A DNA stretch of 64,000 nucleotides from an uncultured Lachnospiraceae bacterium. Lineage in GTDB: Bacteria; Bacillota; Clostridia; Lachnospirales; Lachnospiraceae. This document shows, piece by piece, positions 44,421 through 54,128 of this stretch. Every line of letters begins with the position of its first letter. Position 1 is the stretch's first letter. The notes beneath the pieces were generated by a model. The model saw nothing but the letters and a program-made list of their open reading frames with translations, made no database searches and had not been told where the DNA came from. Made by a program: the position numbers and the translations under genes. The DNA is taken from positions 6,963 through 70,962 of the forward strand of contig CAJUES010000012.1 of the NCBI GenBank assembly GCA_910585765.1, given 5' to 3'.

Positions 44421-46127
44421 ATGGAAAAAAAGAAAGAAGCACCTACAAGTGAAGCATTGGGAAAGAACAGCCAGGTTGCGCGTTTGAGAAAGATCGTAAA
44501 GCAGACGAATTTCTCGTTAGTGCTGGGGATCATCCTTCTTGTACTGCTGTTTTTTGCCAGTATCAGTTACGCGCTTGTCTCAAATGAGCAGCTGGAGAGC
44601 ACGATGTATCTGAATCAGTACCGTCTGGGTTCCAAGGCGCTCACCACGGCAGTGCAGTCCTATGCGGTTTCCGGCAATACAATGTACTACGATGATTATA
44701 TGAGGGAGTTAAATACAGATAAGAACAGGGATATCGCGCTGGCAGGCCTCGAGGCGAACGACATCAAGGATTACGAGTGGGCTGAGCTCAATGAGATCGC
44801 AGCGCTCTCCGACAATCTGGTGCCTCTCGAGGAGGATGCGATGGCGGCGGTGGCAGCAGGGGACGTGACGGCAGCTACAGAGTACGTCTTCGGGAAGGAG
44901 TACTCCGACACGATCCAGAAGATCAATTCCCTGACGGACGATGTCATTACAAAGATACAGGATCGTCTGGATGCATCCAAGAAGTTGTTCATGGTGATAC
45001 AGATCATCTGTGCCGTTGCTTTTCTGGCTGGGTTTATCAGGCTGGCACAGCAGTGTCTGCGGACGATCCATTTCTCCCAGACAGAGCTGCTCACGCCGAT
45101 CATCAAGGTTTCCGATCAGATGGAGCTGCTTGCAGACGGCAATCTCCACGCGGATCTGGATCTGCAGGAGGACGACAGCGAGGTCGGCAACATGGTTGCC
45201 GCGATCCGGTTCATGAAGGACAATATGGCGTCCATCATTGAGGAGATCTCCTACATACTCGAGCAGATGGGGCAGGGAAATTATATCCTGACAGTGAATC
45301 AGAACTATGTGGGCGAGTACGTGAAGATCAAGGATTCCTTCAACAAGATCATGGAGGACATGCGCGGTACAGTGAGCACGATACAGGAGGTCGCAAAGGA
45401 GATCGACAGCGGTTCCGCGCAGCTTGCATACGCGGCGGATGACCTGGCGACGGCATGTACCGGTCAGGCGACGGAAGTTTCGGAGCTGATGCAGCTTTTG
45501 ACGGAGCTGGGAAACAGCATCCGCTACAATGAGCAGGAGGCTGAGGAGGCTGTGAAGATATCAAACCTGGCAAGCTCGACACTGACCGTGGGCAGCCAGA
45601 AAATGGACGAGCTCAGGGAAGCCATGAAGGAGATCAGCCAGTGTTCGGAACAGATCATTTCCGTGATAGCGGCGATATCGGATATCGGCGATGAGATCGA
45701 CCTGCTTTCGCTGAATGCATCCATCGAGTCCGCGCGGGCGGGTGAGGCCGGGAGAGGATTCGCGGTCGTGGCAGAGCAGGTCAAGAAGCTCGCGGAAGCG
45801 TCTCAGAATGCGGTGGGACAGACCTCCGAGCTGATCGAGCGTACAGTCCAGTCCGTGGAGGTCGGGACGAGGATCTCCCGCGAGGCGGCTGCCAACATGG
45901 AAGAGGTACAGATGGGAGCCGAGGAGACGACAGGCCGCATCAACGGCATCGTGGATAAGCTGAAACTGGAGGTGGAGAGCATCGCCCACATCAACGACAG
46001 TATCGGTGTCGTGGCAGGGATCGTGGACAACAACTCGGCAACATCGGAGGAGACTGCGGCAGTCAGCGAACAGCAGAAGGCGCAGGTGGAATCCATGGTG
46101 GACATGATGAGCAGGTTCAAAGTCTGA
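44421..46127 (+). CDS. Methyl-accepting chemotaxis protein
   Basis: 568 residues. Membrane segments at about 30-54 and 188-210 enclose a helical extracellular sensor of about 130 residues (four-helix-bundle type). HAMP follows to about 275, then the signalling domain with the hairpin DEIDLLSLNASIESARAGEA near 430. Two starts are possible: ATG 44409 is too close to AAAGGA, whereas ATG 44421 is somewhat far from it. It has its own promoter. The sensor lacks the beta-rich insert of the receptor at 30255. Confidence 0.9.
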   Translation: MEKKKEAPTSEALGKNSQVARLRKIVKQTNFSLVLGIILLVLLFFASISYALVSNEQLESTMYLNQYRLGSKALTTAVQSYAVSGNTMYYDDYMRELNTDKNRDIALAGLEANDIKDYEWAELNEIAALSDNLVPLEEDAMAAVAAGDVTAATEYVFGKEYSDTIQKINSLTDDVITKIQDRLDASKKLFMVIQIICAVAFLAGFIRLAQQCLRTIHFSQTELLTPIIKVSDQMELLADGNLHADLDLQEDDSEVGNMVAAIRFMKDNMASIIEEISYILEQMGQGNYILTVNQNYVGEYVKIKDSFNKIMEDMRGTVSTIQEVAKEIDSGSAQLAYAADDLATACTGQATEVSELMQLLTELGNSIRYNEQEAEEAVKISNLASSTLTVGSQKMDELREAMKEISQCSEQIISVIAAISDIGDEIDLLSLNASIESARAGEAGRGFAVVAEQVKKLAEASQNAVGQTSELIERTVQSVEVGTRISREAAANMEEVQMGAEETTGRINGIVDKLKLEVESIAHINDSIGVVAGIVDNNSATSEETAAVSEQQKAQVESMVDMMSRFKV

Positions 46128-46201
46128 TTTTGGTACGGAACCTTTCCGTGCGGCATATGATGATAGTGAGATCAGCAGACAGATGTCGCATGGGGATTCT
46201 T

Positions 46202-47710
46202 ATGAATGATTTGGAGAAAGCGCAGTCCTGTATTACACAGGTGACACAGCAGGAGCCATATCTCACAGGTGAAAAAGTGATCATCGCTGTGCTTGACAGC
46301 GGGATCGATTACTTCCTGCCGGAATTTCGCAGTGCGGATGGAAAGACGCGCATTCTGGCGATATGGGATCAGACACAGCAGCCCGATGTGGAACAGGGCA
46401 GAATACCGCCGCCGGGTTATCGTGAGGGCGTACTTTATACAAGAGAGATGATCAATGAGGCACTGGCTTTGGGGCGCGGGAGCGGCCAAAGGCTGGTGCC
46501 TGTTTTTGACGTGTCGGGGCATGGTACCGCAGTGGCGGGGGTAGCGGCTGGCACAGGGATGGGTGTGGCGCCCGGGGCGGATCTGCTGATCATCAAGCTC
46601 GGCAGTCCGCAGGCAGATTCTTTTCCGAGGACGACACAGCTGATGCGGGGGATCAACTATGCGGTCAATCTGGGGGTGGAACTTGGCAGTCCGGTAGCGG
46701 TCAATCTGAGCTTTGGGAACACCTACGGCGACCATCAGGGAAATTCGCTTCTGGAGCGGTTTGTCGACAACGCGTCCGAGATTGGGCGGAGCGCGATCGT
46801 CGTGGGCAGCGGCAACGAGGGCGCATCGAGGGGGCATACGGCGGGTGTGCTGCGGGATGCCAGCCACGTGGTGGAGCTATCGGTGGCGGACCGTGAGACG
46901 GGGCTCAGCATCCAGCTGTGGAAGTTTTATCAGGATGTGTTCAATCTCGCCGTCATTTCGCCCGGCGGGGAACGCATGACGCTGGAACTGTCGAACATCG
47001 GGGAGGCACAGGCAGTGAGGCGGACGCTGGAGCAGACGGAACTGTTGTGCTATCTGGGCAGACCGCTGCCCTACAGTGTGCAGCAGGAGATTTTTATCGA
47101 CATGATACCTGTGGGAAGCTATCTGAACGGCGGTGTGTGGCGCATAGAGCTTTCTCCGGTATCGCTGGTGACTGGGGAATACCGCTTTTATCTGCCGGGC
47201 TATGCGGTGAGAAACGCTGCAACCGGATTTTTCCTGCCGACACCGGAGATGACGATCACGATTCCGTCGACGGCAAGGCGCGCCGTGACAGTCGGCGCGT
47301 ACGATGTGCCGCGCAGGAGTTATGCGGATTTCTCGGGGAGGGGATTTGTGTACAGCTACAGTGATGGCAGGACAGATACGGCAGGAGGGCAGCAGATCAT
47401 CGCGGATGTGAAACCTGACCTGACGGCGCCGGGCGTGGGGATCACGGTGCCCATGCCGAACGGGGGATATGAGCAGGTGTCGGGGACTTCGTTTGCGACA
47501 CCGTTCGTGACCGGGGCGGCAGCGCTTCTGATGGAGTGGGGCATCGTCCGCGGAAATGACCGCTTTCTCTACGGGGAGCGGCTGAAAGCAAGCCTTATCC
47601 GGGGCGCACAGCCGCTTGCCGGCATTCCCGGGCGTCCTGACAGCAGGATCGGCTGGGGGACTTTGTGTGTGCAGCGGGCACTTGGAGGAATAGGACAATC
47701 CGGTAGCTGA
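46202..47710 (+). CDS. S8-family (Csp-like) subtilisin protease without prodomain
   Basis: 502 residues. The catalytic triad is complete: Asp 32 in AVLDSGIDY, His 107 in VSGHGTAVAG and Ser 430 in SGTSFATPFVTG, with the oxyanion Asn in VGSGNEG. A jelly-roll-like insertion between about 215 and 350 (beta-rich, GGVWRIELSPVSL) is characteristic of clostridial Csp proteases. The usual prodomain of about 90 residues is missing: the catalytic domain starts at residue 20. GGGGA precedes ATG 46202. A free prodomain-like protein is encoded at 40741. Csp proteases process the spore cortex lytic enzyme SleC during germination in Clostridium; the neighbouring LysM-GH18 gene hints at a spore or wall function. 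Confidence 0.88.
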   Translation: MNDLEKAQSCITQVTQQEPYLTGEKVIIAVLDSGIDYFLPEFRSADGKTRILAIWDQTQQPDVEQGRIPPPGYREGVLYTREMINEALALGRGSGQRLVPVFDVSGHGTAVAGVAAGTGMGVAPGADLLIIKLGSPQADSFPRTTQLMRGINYAVNLGVELGSPVAVNLSFGNTYGDHQGNSLLERFVDNASEIGRSAIVVGSGNEGASRGHTAGVLRDASHVVELSVADRETGLSIQLWKFYQDVFNLAVISPGGERMTLELSNIGEAQAVRRTLEQTELLCYLGRPLPYSVQQEIFIDMIPVGSYLNGGVWRIELSPVSLVTGEYRFYLPGYAVRNAATGFFLPTPEMTITIPSTARRAVTVGAYDVPRRSYADFSGRGFVYSYSDGRTDTAGGQQIIADVKPDLTAPGVGITVPMPNGGYEQVSGTSFATPFVTGAAALLMEWGIVRGNDRFLYGERLKASLIRGAQPLAGIPGRPDSRIGWGTLCVQRALGGIGQSGS

Positions 47711-47755
47711 ATATGTATAGAGGGAGCAGATGAGGGAATAGGGGATCGTGAAAAT

Positions 47756-48898
47756 ATGCAGATATATGTAGTCAGGGAAGGTGACAACATAGATAAGATC
47801 GCGGCGGCATTTGGAGCCGGCGCGGAGGAGATCGCTTACGACAATCAGATTTCAGCGCCTTATCCGCTGGCTGTCGGGCAGGCATTGCTGATCCCGGGGG
47901 CGGACAGTGCACGGCAGAGGAGGGAAGTGCGGGTCAACGGCTATGCATATCCCTACATACAGGGGCAGGTGCTTTTCGAGACCTTGTCCTATCTGACGAA
48001 CCTCTCCGTGTTTTCCTATGGGTTTACGACAAGCGGAAATCTCGTGCCGCCTCAGGCAGATGACAGCTGGATGATCGGTGAGGCGTGGAGCCAGGGGACG
48101 GCGCCTGTCCTGGTCTTGACGCCATTTGACCAGACAGGGATGTTCAACAACTATCTGATCAGTGAGATTACCCACAATATGACAGCACAGCAGAATCTGA
48201 TCGATCAGATGTTCCTGGTGATGGAGGAGAAGGGATTTGCCGGGATCGACCTTGATTTTGAATACATTTTGCCGCAGGACAGGGTAGCGTATGCGGATTT
48301 TGTCGCCAATGTCAGGGCACAGGCGGCGCCAAAAGGCTATTTTGTCTCTGTGGCGCTCGCGCCGAAGACCTCGGCAGACCAGAAGGGACTTTTGTATGAG
48401 GGAAAAGATTACAAACTCCTCGGCGCGGCGGCGGACAGTGTGCTGCTGATGACCTACGAGTGGGGGTACACCTATGGTCCGCCCATGGCGGTGGCGCCGA
48501 TCAACAAAGTGCGGGAGGTCGTGGAGTACGCAGTGACAGAGATACCGGTGGAAAAGATCGATCTCGGGGTCCCCAATTACGGATATGACTGGACGCTGCC
48601 CTTCGTGCAGGGGGCTTCCAGGGCACGGCTGATCAGCAATGTGGAGGCAGTGCGGATCGCGATCGAGAATGACGCGAGGATCTTGTTTGACCAGACTGCC
48701 ATGTCGCCGTTTTTCCGCTACGAGCGGGACGGAGTGCAGCATGAGGTATGGTTCGAGGACGTGCGCAGCATGCGGGAAAAATTCCATCTGATCACGGAAT
48801 ACGGTCTGAGGGGAATGGGCTACTGGCAGATCATGAAGCTGTTCCGCGCCAACTGGCTGCTGCTTGAGGACACTTTTGACATCACAAAAATTCCGTAG
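47756..48898 (+). CDS. LysM-GH18 glycosidase, SleL/YaaH-like spore cortex lytic type
   Basis: 380 residues, no signal peptide. One N-terminal LysM repeat (YVVREGDNIDKIAAAFGAGA, ending PLAVGQALLIPG) binds peptidoglycan, followed by a GH18 barrel with the DxDxE motif as GIDLDFEY (Asp 165, Asp 167, Glu 169) and the YEWGYTYGPP block. Proteins of this arrangement (SleL/YaaH) cleave cortex fragments during germination as N-acetylglucosaminidases. Two LysM repeats are more usual, so one may have been lost. It lies 45 bp after the Csp-like protease, suggesting joint expression. Confidence 0.88.
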   Translation: MQIYVVREGDNIDKIAAAFGAGAEEIAYDNQISAPYPLAVGQALLIPGADSARQRREVRVNGYAYPYIQGQVLFETLSYLTNLSVFSYGFTTSGNLVPPQADDSWMIGEAWSQGTAPVLVLTPFDQTGMFNNYLISEITHNMTAQQNLIDQMFLVMEEKGFAGIDLDFEYILPQDRVAYADFVANVRAQAAPKGYFVSVALAPKTSADQKGLLYEGKDYKLLGAAADSVLLMTYEWGYTYGPPMAVAPINKVREVVEYAVTEIPVEKIDLGVPNYGYDWTLPFVQGASRARLISNVEAVRIAIENDARILFDQTAMSPFFRYERDGVQHEVWFEDVRSMREKFHLITEYGLRGMGYWQIMKLFRANWLLLEDTFDITKIP

Positions 48899-48961
48899 CT
48901 TTCTGTGTAGACTTTTGACGATATATAGTGTAAACTGGAATACGGGATAGAGAGCGAATGG

Positions 48962-50092
48962 ATGTACAGATACAAAGGAGTGAGTACACTGGCTAAGAGA
49001 AGATATGTGAGGTCGCGCTCATTGAAAGAGGAAATGGTGATCGACCAGGCGGTTGTGGACCGGGCAGGGAGAATACTGATATCGAGGAATACATTGCTCG
49101 ATTCTTATCATATAATGTCTCTGGTCAGGATGGGTGTACCAGGTGTGTATATACGCGAGGGGGAGGGGGACGAGAATGCCGTAGAGTCCGGGGATATCGT
49201 GATCGCTCCTTCGGTGCAGCAGGAGATAGAGCGAAAGACCGTGGAGGACAGGGCCAAGGTCAATCTGTCTGAGAGTGTGAAGGCGAGAGTGGCGGAGGGA
49301 ATTCAATATCTGTACAATGACACCGTCTCGGAAGACTTTACATCGACTACCAGGAGCATCACAAACGATCTGATGAGGGCGATATCGGACAATGATGCGA
49401 TCGCCGTCGATATCAGCGCGCTCAAGATCAGCGATGAGTACACTTTCAAACACAGCGTCGACGTTGCTACAATGGCGATGATCGTCGGGAAAAAGCATGG
49501 GTTCGGCAGGCAGGAGGTCTACGAGCTTGGCATATCGGGGCTGCTCCATGATGTCGGCAAGTCAAAGATCCCCAATGAGATACTGAACAAGGCAGGAAAA
49601 CTCACCGATGACGAATTTATGATGATGAAACAGCATTCCCTGTTTGGGTATCAGCTTCTCAAAGAAAAGGACGATCTGTCCAATTCGATCAAGCTTGGCG
49701 TGCTCCAGCACCATGAGAAAATGAACGCGAAGGGATATCCCATGGGTGTTCCCTCCGAGAAGATCAATCTGTTCGCGCGGATCATATCCGTGGCAGACAT
49801 TTATGATGCGCTTGTGACGGAGCGGCCGTACAAGAAACCATTTTCTCCGAGGGATGCGGTGGAGATGATCATGTCCCTGACGGAGGAGCTTGACATCGAA
49901 GTGATGAGGAGTTTCCTCGAGAGTGTGATCCTCTATCCGGTCGGAACCGATGTGGAGCTCAGCACGGGTGAGTGTGCGCGGGTGATCGAGAACAATTCCA
50001 AATACGTTTTGAGACCGACAGTGATCGGGTTGAAGTCAGGAAAGATTTACGACTTATCAGAGATCGGAAATGCAAGTATCGTGATACTGTGA
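48962..50092 (+). CDS. HD-GYP domain protein, probable cyclic di-GMP phosphodiesterase
   Basis: 376 residues. The N-terminal 140 residues are not assigned. The HD-GYP domain starts near residue 155 and has the HD pair in LLHDVGKSKIPNE (196-197), QHHEKMNAKGYP with the GYP at 258-260, and SVADIYDALVTERPYKK. All metal ligands expected of an active enzyme are visible. TTGACG lies upstream at 48915 but no clear -10 is seen. The ATG has a poor ribosome site; AAAGGAG lies inside the frame, nine bases before a CTG at 48989 that could be the true start. Confidence 0.88.
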   Translation: MYRYKGVSTLAKRRYVRSRSLKEEMVIDQAVVDRAGRILISRNTLLDSYHIMSLVRMGVPGVYIREGEGDENAVESGDIVIAPSVQQEIERKTVEDRAKVNLSESVKARVAEGIQYLYNDTVSEDFTSTTRSITNDLMRAISDNDAIAVDISALKISDEYTFKHSVDVATMAMIVGKKHGFGRQEVYELGISGLLHDVGKSKIPNEILNKAGKLTDDEFMMMKQHSLFGYQLLKEKDDLSNSIKLGVLQHHEKMNAKGYPMGVPSEKINLFARIISVADIYDALVTERPYKKPFSPRDAVEMIMSLTEELDIEVMRSFLESVILYPVGTDVELSTGECARVIENNSKYVLRPTVIGLKSGKIYDLSEIGNASIVIL

Positions 50093-50113
50093 TGTTGTGG
50101 GGAGGCCGTTTTT

Positions 50114-51361
50114 TTGTTATTTTGCAATTTTTACAATCTGGATAATACGATGGACAATAAGGTACGGAGAATGTTGTGTGCAGTGTTTGCGGGCATGATG
50201 CTGGTGTTGTGCCTTGCAGCCGCGCCTGCGGGGCTTGTCAGGGCAGCGGATGCGTCCATGCTTCCGATGTACAGGCGTGCGGTGGATCTTCCGCAGGGAG
50301 ACCTGTCAAGGCTGGCGCAGGTGATCAGGAGGGCGCAGGACGGGGAGGAGATCACCATAGGGTTTCTCGGCGGTTCGATCACGGAGGGGCGCGGCGCTGC
50401 CAACATACAGGACTGTTATGTCTCGCAGGTGTACAAATGGTGGTACGATACATTCCCTCAGGCGAAGATCAATGTGATCAATGCAGGTCTGGGCGGCACA
50501 TCGTCCTATCTGGGCGTACACCGCGTCGACGAGGAGATCCTGTCGCATGATCCGGATCTGGTATTTGTAGAGTTTGCCGTCAATGACACGCTGGATGGAG
50601 CGTGCACGAACAGCTATGAAAATCTGATACGGAAGATCCTTCTGTCCGATAGCCATCCGGCGCTCGTGCTGCTGTTTGCCACCAATGAGACCGGTGACAG
50701 TGCTGAGGAAGCGGAGGCAGAGCTGGGGAGATACTACGAGCTGCCGATGATCAGCTACGGGAAGGCGGTGCTGCCCGAGGTGGAAGCCGGAAGCTTCGCG
50801 TGGTATGAGATCGCGGAGGATATCGTACATCCCAACAACAGAGGACATGCCATCTTTGCGGGTCTGATCACCATGTATCTCGAGGAGATCTGCTCAAGGC
50901 TTGACAGGATCCGGATCGATGAGGCGCGTCTGCAGAGTTACGAGCTCCCGGAGCCGATCACACCGCAGGTGTACCAGGATGCCCGCATCGAGAGTGCGGC
51001 GACCATCACGCCGAGCGCCGAGATCGGCTATGGCGTGTATGATTTCAATTATCATTTCATGGACAACTGGTATGCCTTGGAGGAGGGCTCCTACATATCC
51101 TTTGAGGTGGAGGCACGCGGCATCGGCATCCTGTATCAGCGGACAGAGGAGGGGACTTTCGGGCAGTATGACATCTATATCGACGGTGTGTGTGTCAGGA
51201 CACTGGATGGGAATTTTGTCAGGAGTGACGGCACGGAGACAGAGGCGGAGGCACTGTACGCATCACCGGATGGGGAGCGGGCGGAGCATGTGATCACGAT
51301 CGTCAAAAATCCCGCGTCGGTGAATGTCGACTTCGTGATCATAGGTTTGCTGCTCAGTTAA
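50114..51361 (+). CDS. Secreted SGNH/GDSL-family hydrolase
   Basis: 415 residues from TTG 50114, which has GGGGAGG eight bases upstream; ATG 50150 is in frame but without a site. A signal peptide with the hydrophobic core MLCAVFAGMMLVLCLAAAP and a cut near VRAADA is present in either case. The SGNH core has GGSITEGRG (Ser about 88), GLGGTSSYLG, FAVNDT and the Asp-x-x-His pair in EDIVHPNNRGH (about 236-239), then a C-terminal beta domain. It is a secreted relative of the cytoplasmic enzyme at 2669, with the same GGSIT/GGT/FAVND spacing. Deacetylation of an extracellular glycan is likely but unproven. Confidence 0.87.
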   Translation: MLFCNFYNLDNTMDNKVRRMLCAVFAGMMLVLCLAAAPAGLVRAADASMLPMYRRAVDLPQGDLSRLAQVIRRAQDGEEITIGFLGGSITEGRGAANIQDCYVSQVYKWWYDTFPQAKINVINAGLGGTSSYLGVHRVDEEILSHDPDLVFVEFAVNDTLDGACTNSYENLIRKILLSDSHPALVLLFATNETGDSAEEAEAELGRYYELPMISYGKAVLPEVEAGSFAWYEIAEDIVHPNNRGHAIFAGLITMYLEEICSRLDRIRIDEARLQSYELPEPITPQVYQDARIESAATITPSAEIGYGVYDFNYHFMDNWYALEEGSYISFEVEARGIGILYQRTEEGTFGQYDIYIDGVCVRTLDGNFVRSDGTETEAEALYASPDGERAEHVITIVKNPASVNVDFVIIGLLLS

Positions 51362-51396
51362 CACAAAAAATACCTCGTAAGAGGTATTTTTTGTGT
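51361..51396. terminator. Bidirectional Rho-independent terminator
   Basis: A perfect 16-bp stem (arms 51361-51376 and 51381-51396, GTAA loop) has AAAAAA and TTTTTT segments, lying between the convergent SGNH gene and histidine kinase gene. Confidence 0.92.
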
Positions 51397-51401
51397 CCTG
51401 C

Positions 51402-54101
51402 TCAGGCGTCAGGCATGATCAACTTCCAGTCCGCGATCACATCCTCGCAGGCATCGGGATCCATGTCCGCGACTGCCTCGCAGAGCCGGATGTAGAGTTC
51501 GTGGTTCTGGTCGTCGAAGCTGTACCCGTCAAGTGTATGTATGGTGTCCTCCATCTTATCCATGTCAAGGTCGTCGATCGCCTGCCTCATCTCGTCAAAG
51601 ACACCTGTCAGTATATCCGCTGTTATGGGCGGTTTTCCCTCGACCTCCCGTTTTTCGGGGAAGAAGGGTGCCAGGATCTCATGGAGATGTGCGTACATAG
51701 AGAGCGCGTCGTCTGTATTATGCAGGATGATGTCGATCTCGCCTGCATTTCCGGCAGCTTCCAGCGCGGCAGCCATGTCCGCGAGCTCGTCGGCGCCGAT
51801 CTGTTTGGAAGCGCTCTTGAGGGCGTGGACCTCGACCGTGTAGTTGTGCCATTCCTCCTTGTCTCTGTAGGTCTGTATCAGTTTCAGCTTCTTGGGGATG
51901 GCATGGTAGTAATCGGCAAGGATCGTCATAAACAGTTCTTCGCTGCCCAGCATTTTCAGAGCCTCCTGCATGTTGAGCTCGGGGATGTGCGGCAGTGTGA
52001 TCTCCTTTTTGGCCGGCGTGATCCTTACCTGACCGGAATGCTTCTGGATCTTTTCCCTGGGCAGCCACTTGCGTATGGCATTGATGAGCATTCGGACCTC
52101 CACCGGTTTTGCGACGAAGTCATTCATGCCTTCCTTGATGAACATGTTTTTGACATCACCGATCACATTGGCGGTGAGCGCGATGATAGGCACATTGTCA
52201 TACTCTGAATGGAAACGCCTGATGATATGCGTGGTTTCGATGCCGTCAAGCTCAGGCATCATGTGATCCATCAGTATGAGGTCGTACATCGTCTCGGAGA
52301 TCTTGCTTATGGCGGCATTGCCGCTGAGAGCAGTGTCGATCTGCATATTGAGCGGTTCGAGCAGTCCCTGCGCCACCGTCAGGTTGATCGAATTGTCGTC
52401 CACGATGAGGACTTTGGCGGTCTCTGCGGTAAAGTCGTAGTACTCATCGGAGGACGGGGTGTCGTACTGGCTGAACACTTCATGGTTGTAGATGCCAGCC
52501 AGCGACATGACGGAGAGCGGTTTGTGCACTACCATCACGTTTGTCGGGTTATAGTCCACCGAGGTGTCATAAGGGGCAGCGACGATCGTGTTCAGCTCCG
52601 GATGTTCGTCCACGAAATCCTGCAGTTCCTGGTTGAAACTGCCATGCGGGACAAAGAGATAGATGTCCTTGAGACTGTCGACATTTTCCCGCAGGTAGGA
52701 CAGTATATCCGCATCCTTCAAGTCTGTATAATCGATGTCGAGCTTGTGCATATCTCTCTTGAGCTGGATCTGGGCGTACGTATTGTCCAGGAAACCCACG
52801 GCATGGCACGGCGGATTTTCGGTGAGCGCGATGGACGCTTCCGAGTCGATGACTTTCTGGGGGATCGTGAAAGTGAAGGTGGAACCTTCTCCGTACACAC
52901 TCTCCACGGAGATGTCGCCGTTCATGAGTGAGACCAGCCGTTTGCTGATCGCCAGCCCGAGTCCGGTTCCTTCGATGTTGCGGTTGCGTTTGCTGTCGAC
53001 CTGCTGGAAGGACTTGAAAAGCTTCACAATGTCATCGGGTTTGATGCCGATGCCTGTGTCTGAGACAGAGAACACCAGATTGATGGTATCCTCGGAAACC
53101 TGTTCGAAATCAAATTTCAGACAGATCTGCCCCACCCTGGTAAATTTGGCCGCATTGTTTGCAAGGTTGGTGATGACCTGTTTGATGCGGATAATGTCAC
53201 CGTACAGAACCTTGGGGATGCCGGGATTGACGTCGAGCACCAGTTCCACATCATCCCGGTCTATGCGCGTGCTGATGATGGTCGCGATATCGTTGATCAT
53301 CGATGCAGGCTCATAGTTGGCAGTCACAATGTCCATCTTGCCGGATTCGATCTTGGAGAAGTCAAGGATATCGTTGATGATGGTGAGCAGCGACTTCCCG
53401 GCAGCCTTGATCTGGGTGATATAATTTTTGGCTGCGGGGGACATTTCCTCGCGCAGCGCCATCTCCGTCATGCCGATGATGGCATTCATGGGTGTGCGCA
53501 GCTCGTGGCTCGTGTTTGCGAGGAAATCGGATTTCATATTCGCAGCTTTTTCAATCTCGATATTTGCCTCTTTCATGATGTACTTGTGGTAGGCGATGCT
53601 CGAGAGGGCACTCGTGAGCGTGTAGAGGAAAAGGGCTGCATTTTCGAGTTTGTCTTTCTCGACGACCGACACGCTCATGACGGACTGCAGATAGTTGATC
53701 AGGTCGATGCCGATCTCGGCGGCAACCTGCATGATCCGTGTGATGTCGGGAGGTGCGGTGAGTACCTGGCCTCCGACAAAGCATCCGACCATCTTGTCGC
53801 CCGCCATGATCGGCGCGGCAAAATCCATCAGTCCCGCATGGCAGAAGTACGTCACCGAAGATCCTACTTTCAGGGCGAGCTCGGCGCCGTGCTTGTCACA
53901 CTGCTGGCAGCGCAGGCAGCCGATCGGCGAGTTGCGGGTATACTTGGAACAAAAGTCGGTGAAATTTGTTCCCTTTGTGACCGGAGTACCCTCAGCATCC
54001 GTGATGATGGCTGCGAATCCTGTCATTTTAGAAAAAGAGTCCTGGAGGCGCTGGAGCATCTCCACCTCGAAAAGGTCTGTGAGGGTTATCTCGTTATTCA
54101 T
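51402..54101 (-). CDS. Hybrid histidine kinase with N-terminal PocR sensory domain, receiver and HPt
   Basis: 899 residues, no membrane segment. Order: PocR-type sensor (about 7-170) with cysteines 51, 62, 65, 68 and 87 in a CLRCQQCDKHG-type cluster; HisKA with phospho-acceptor His 199 in NTSHELRTPMN; HATPase with DTGIGI and GTGLGLAIS (about 305-415); a degenerate receiver-like stretch; a receiver domain with Asp 612 in LILMDHMMPELDG; and an HPt domain with His 759 in EVHALKSASKQIGA. It should run a complete phosphorelay. PocR domains are thought to sense small hydrocarbon-type ligands, often with Cys-bound metal; the ligand here is unknown. The response regulator gene lies 27 bp upstream on the same strand. 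Confidence 0.9.
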   Translation of the reverse strand: MNNEITLTDLFEVEMLQRLQDSFSKMTGFAAIITDAEGTPVTKGTNFTDFCSKYTRNSPIGCLRCQQCDKHGAELALKVGSSVTYFCHAGLMDFAAPIMAGDKMVGCFVGGQVLTAPPDITRIMQVAAEIGIDLINYLQSVMSVSVVEKDKLENAALFLYTLTSALSSIAYHKYIMKEANIEIEKAANMKSDFLANTSHELRTPMNAIIGMTEMALREEMSPAAKNYITQIKAAGKSLLTIINDILDFSKIESGKMDIVTANYEPASMINDIATIISTRIDRDDVELVLDVNPGIPKVLYGDIIRIKQVITNLANNAAKFTRVGQICLKFDFEQVSEDTINLVFSVSDTGIGIKPDDIVKLFKSFQQVDSKRNRNIEGTGLGLAISKRLVSLMNGDISVESVYGEGSTFTFTIPQKVIDSEASIALTENPPCHAVGFLDNTYAQIQLKRDMHKLDIDYTDLKDADILSYLRENVDSLKDIYLFVPHGSFNQELQDFVDEHPELNTIVAAPYDTSVDYNPTNVMVVHKPLSVMSLAGIYNHEVFSQYDTPSSDEYYDFTAETAKVLIVDDNSINLTVAQGLLEPLNMQIDTALSGNAAISKISETMYDLILMDHMMPELDGIETTHIIRRFHSEYDNVPIIALTANVIGDVKNMFIKEGMNDFVAKPVEVRMLINAIRKWLPREKIQKHSGQVRITPAKKEITLPHIPELNMQEALKMLGSEELFMTILADYYHAIPKKLKLIQTYRDKEEWHNYTVEVHALKSASKQIGADELADMAAALEAAGNAGEIDIILHNTDDALSMYAHLHEILAPFFPEKREVEGKPPITADILTGVFDEMRQAIDDLDMDKMEDTIHTLDGYSFDDQNHELYIRLCEAVADMDPDACEDVIADWKLIMPDA

Positions 54102-54128
54102 ATGACATGTCTCCTTTTAAATCAATTT

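Noticed and set aside
48915..48943. Promoter for the HD-GYP gene with TTGACG
   Set aside because: No convincing -10 element at the right distance.
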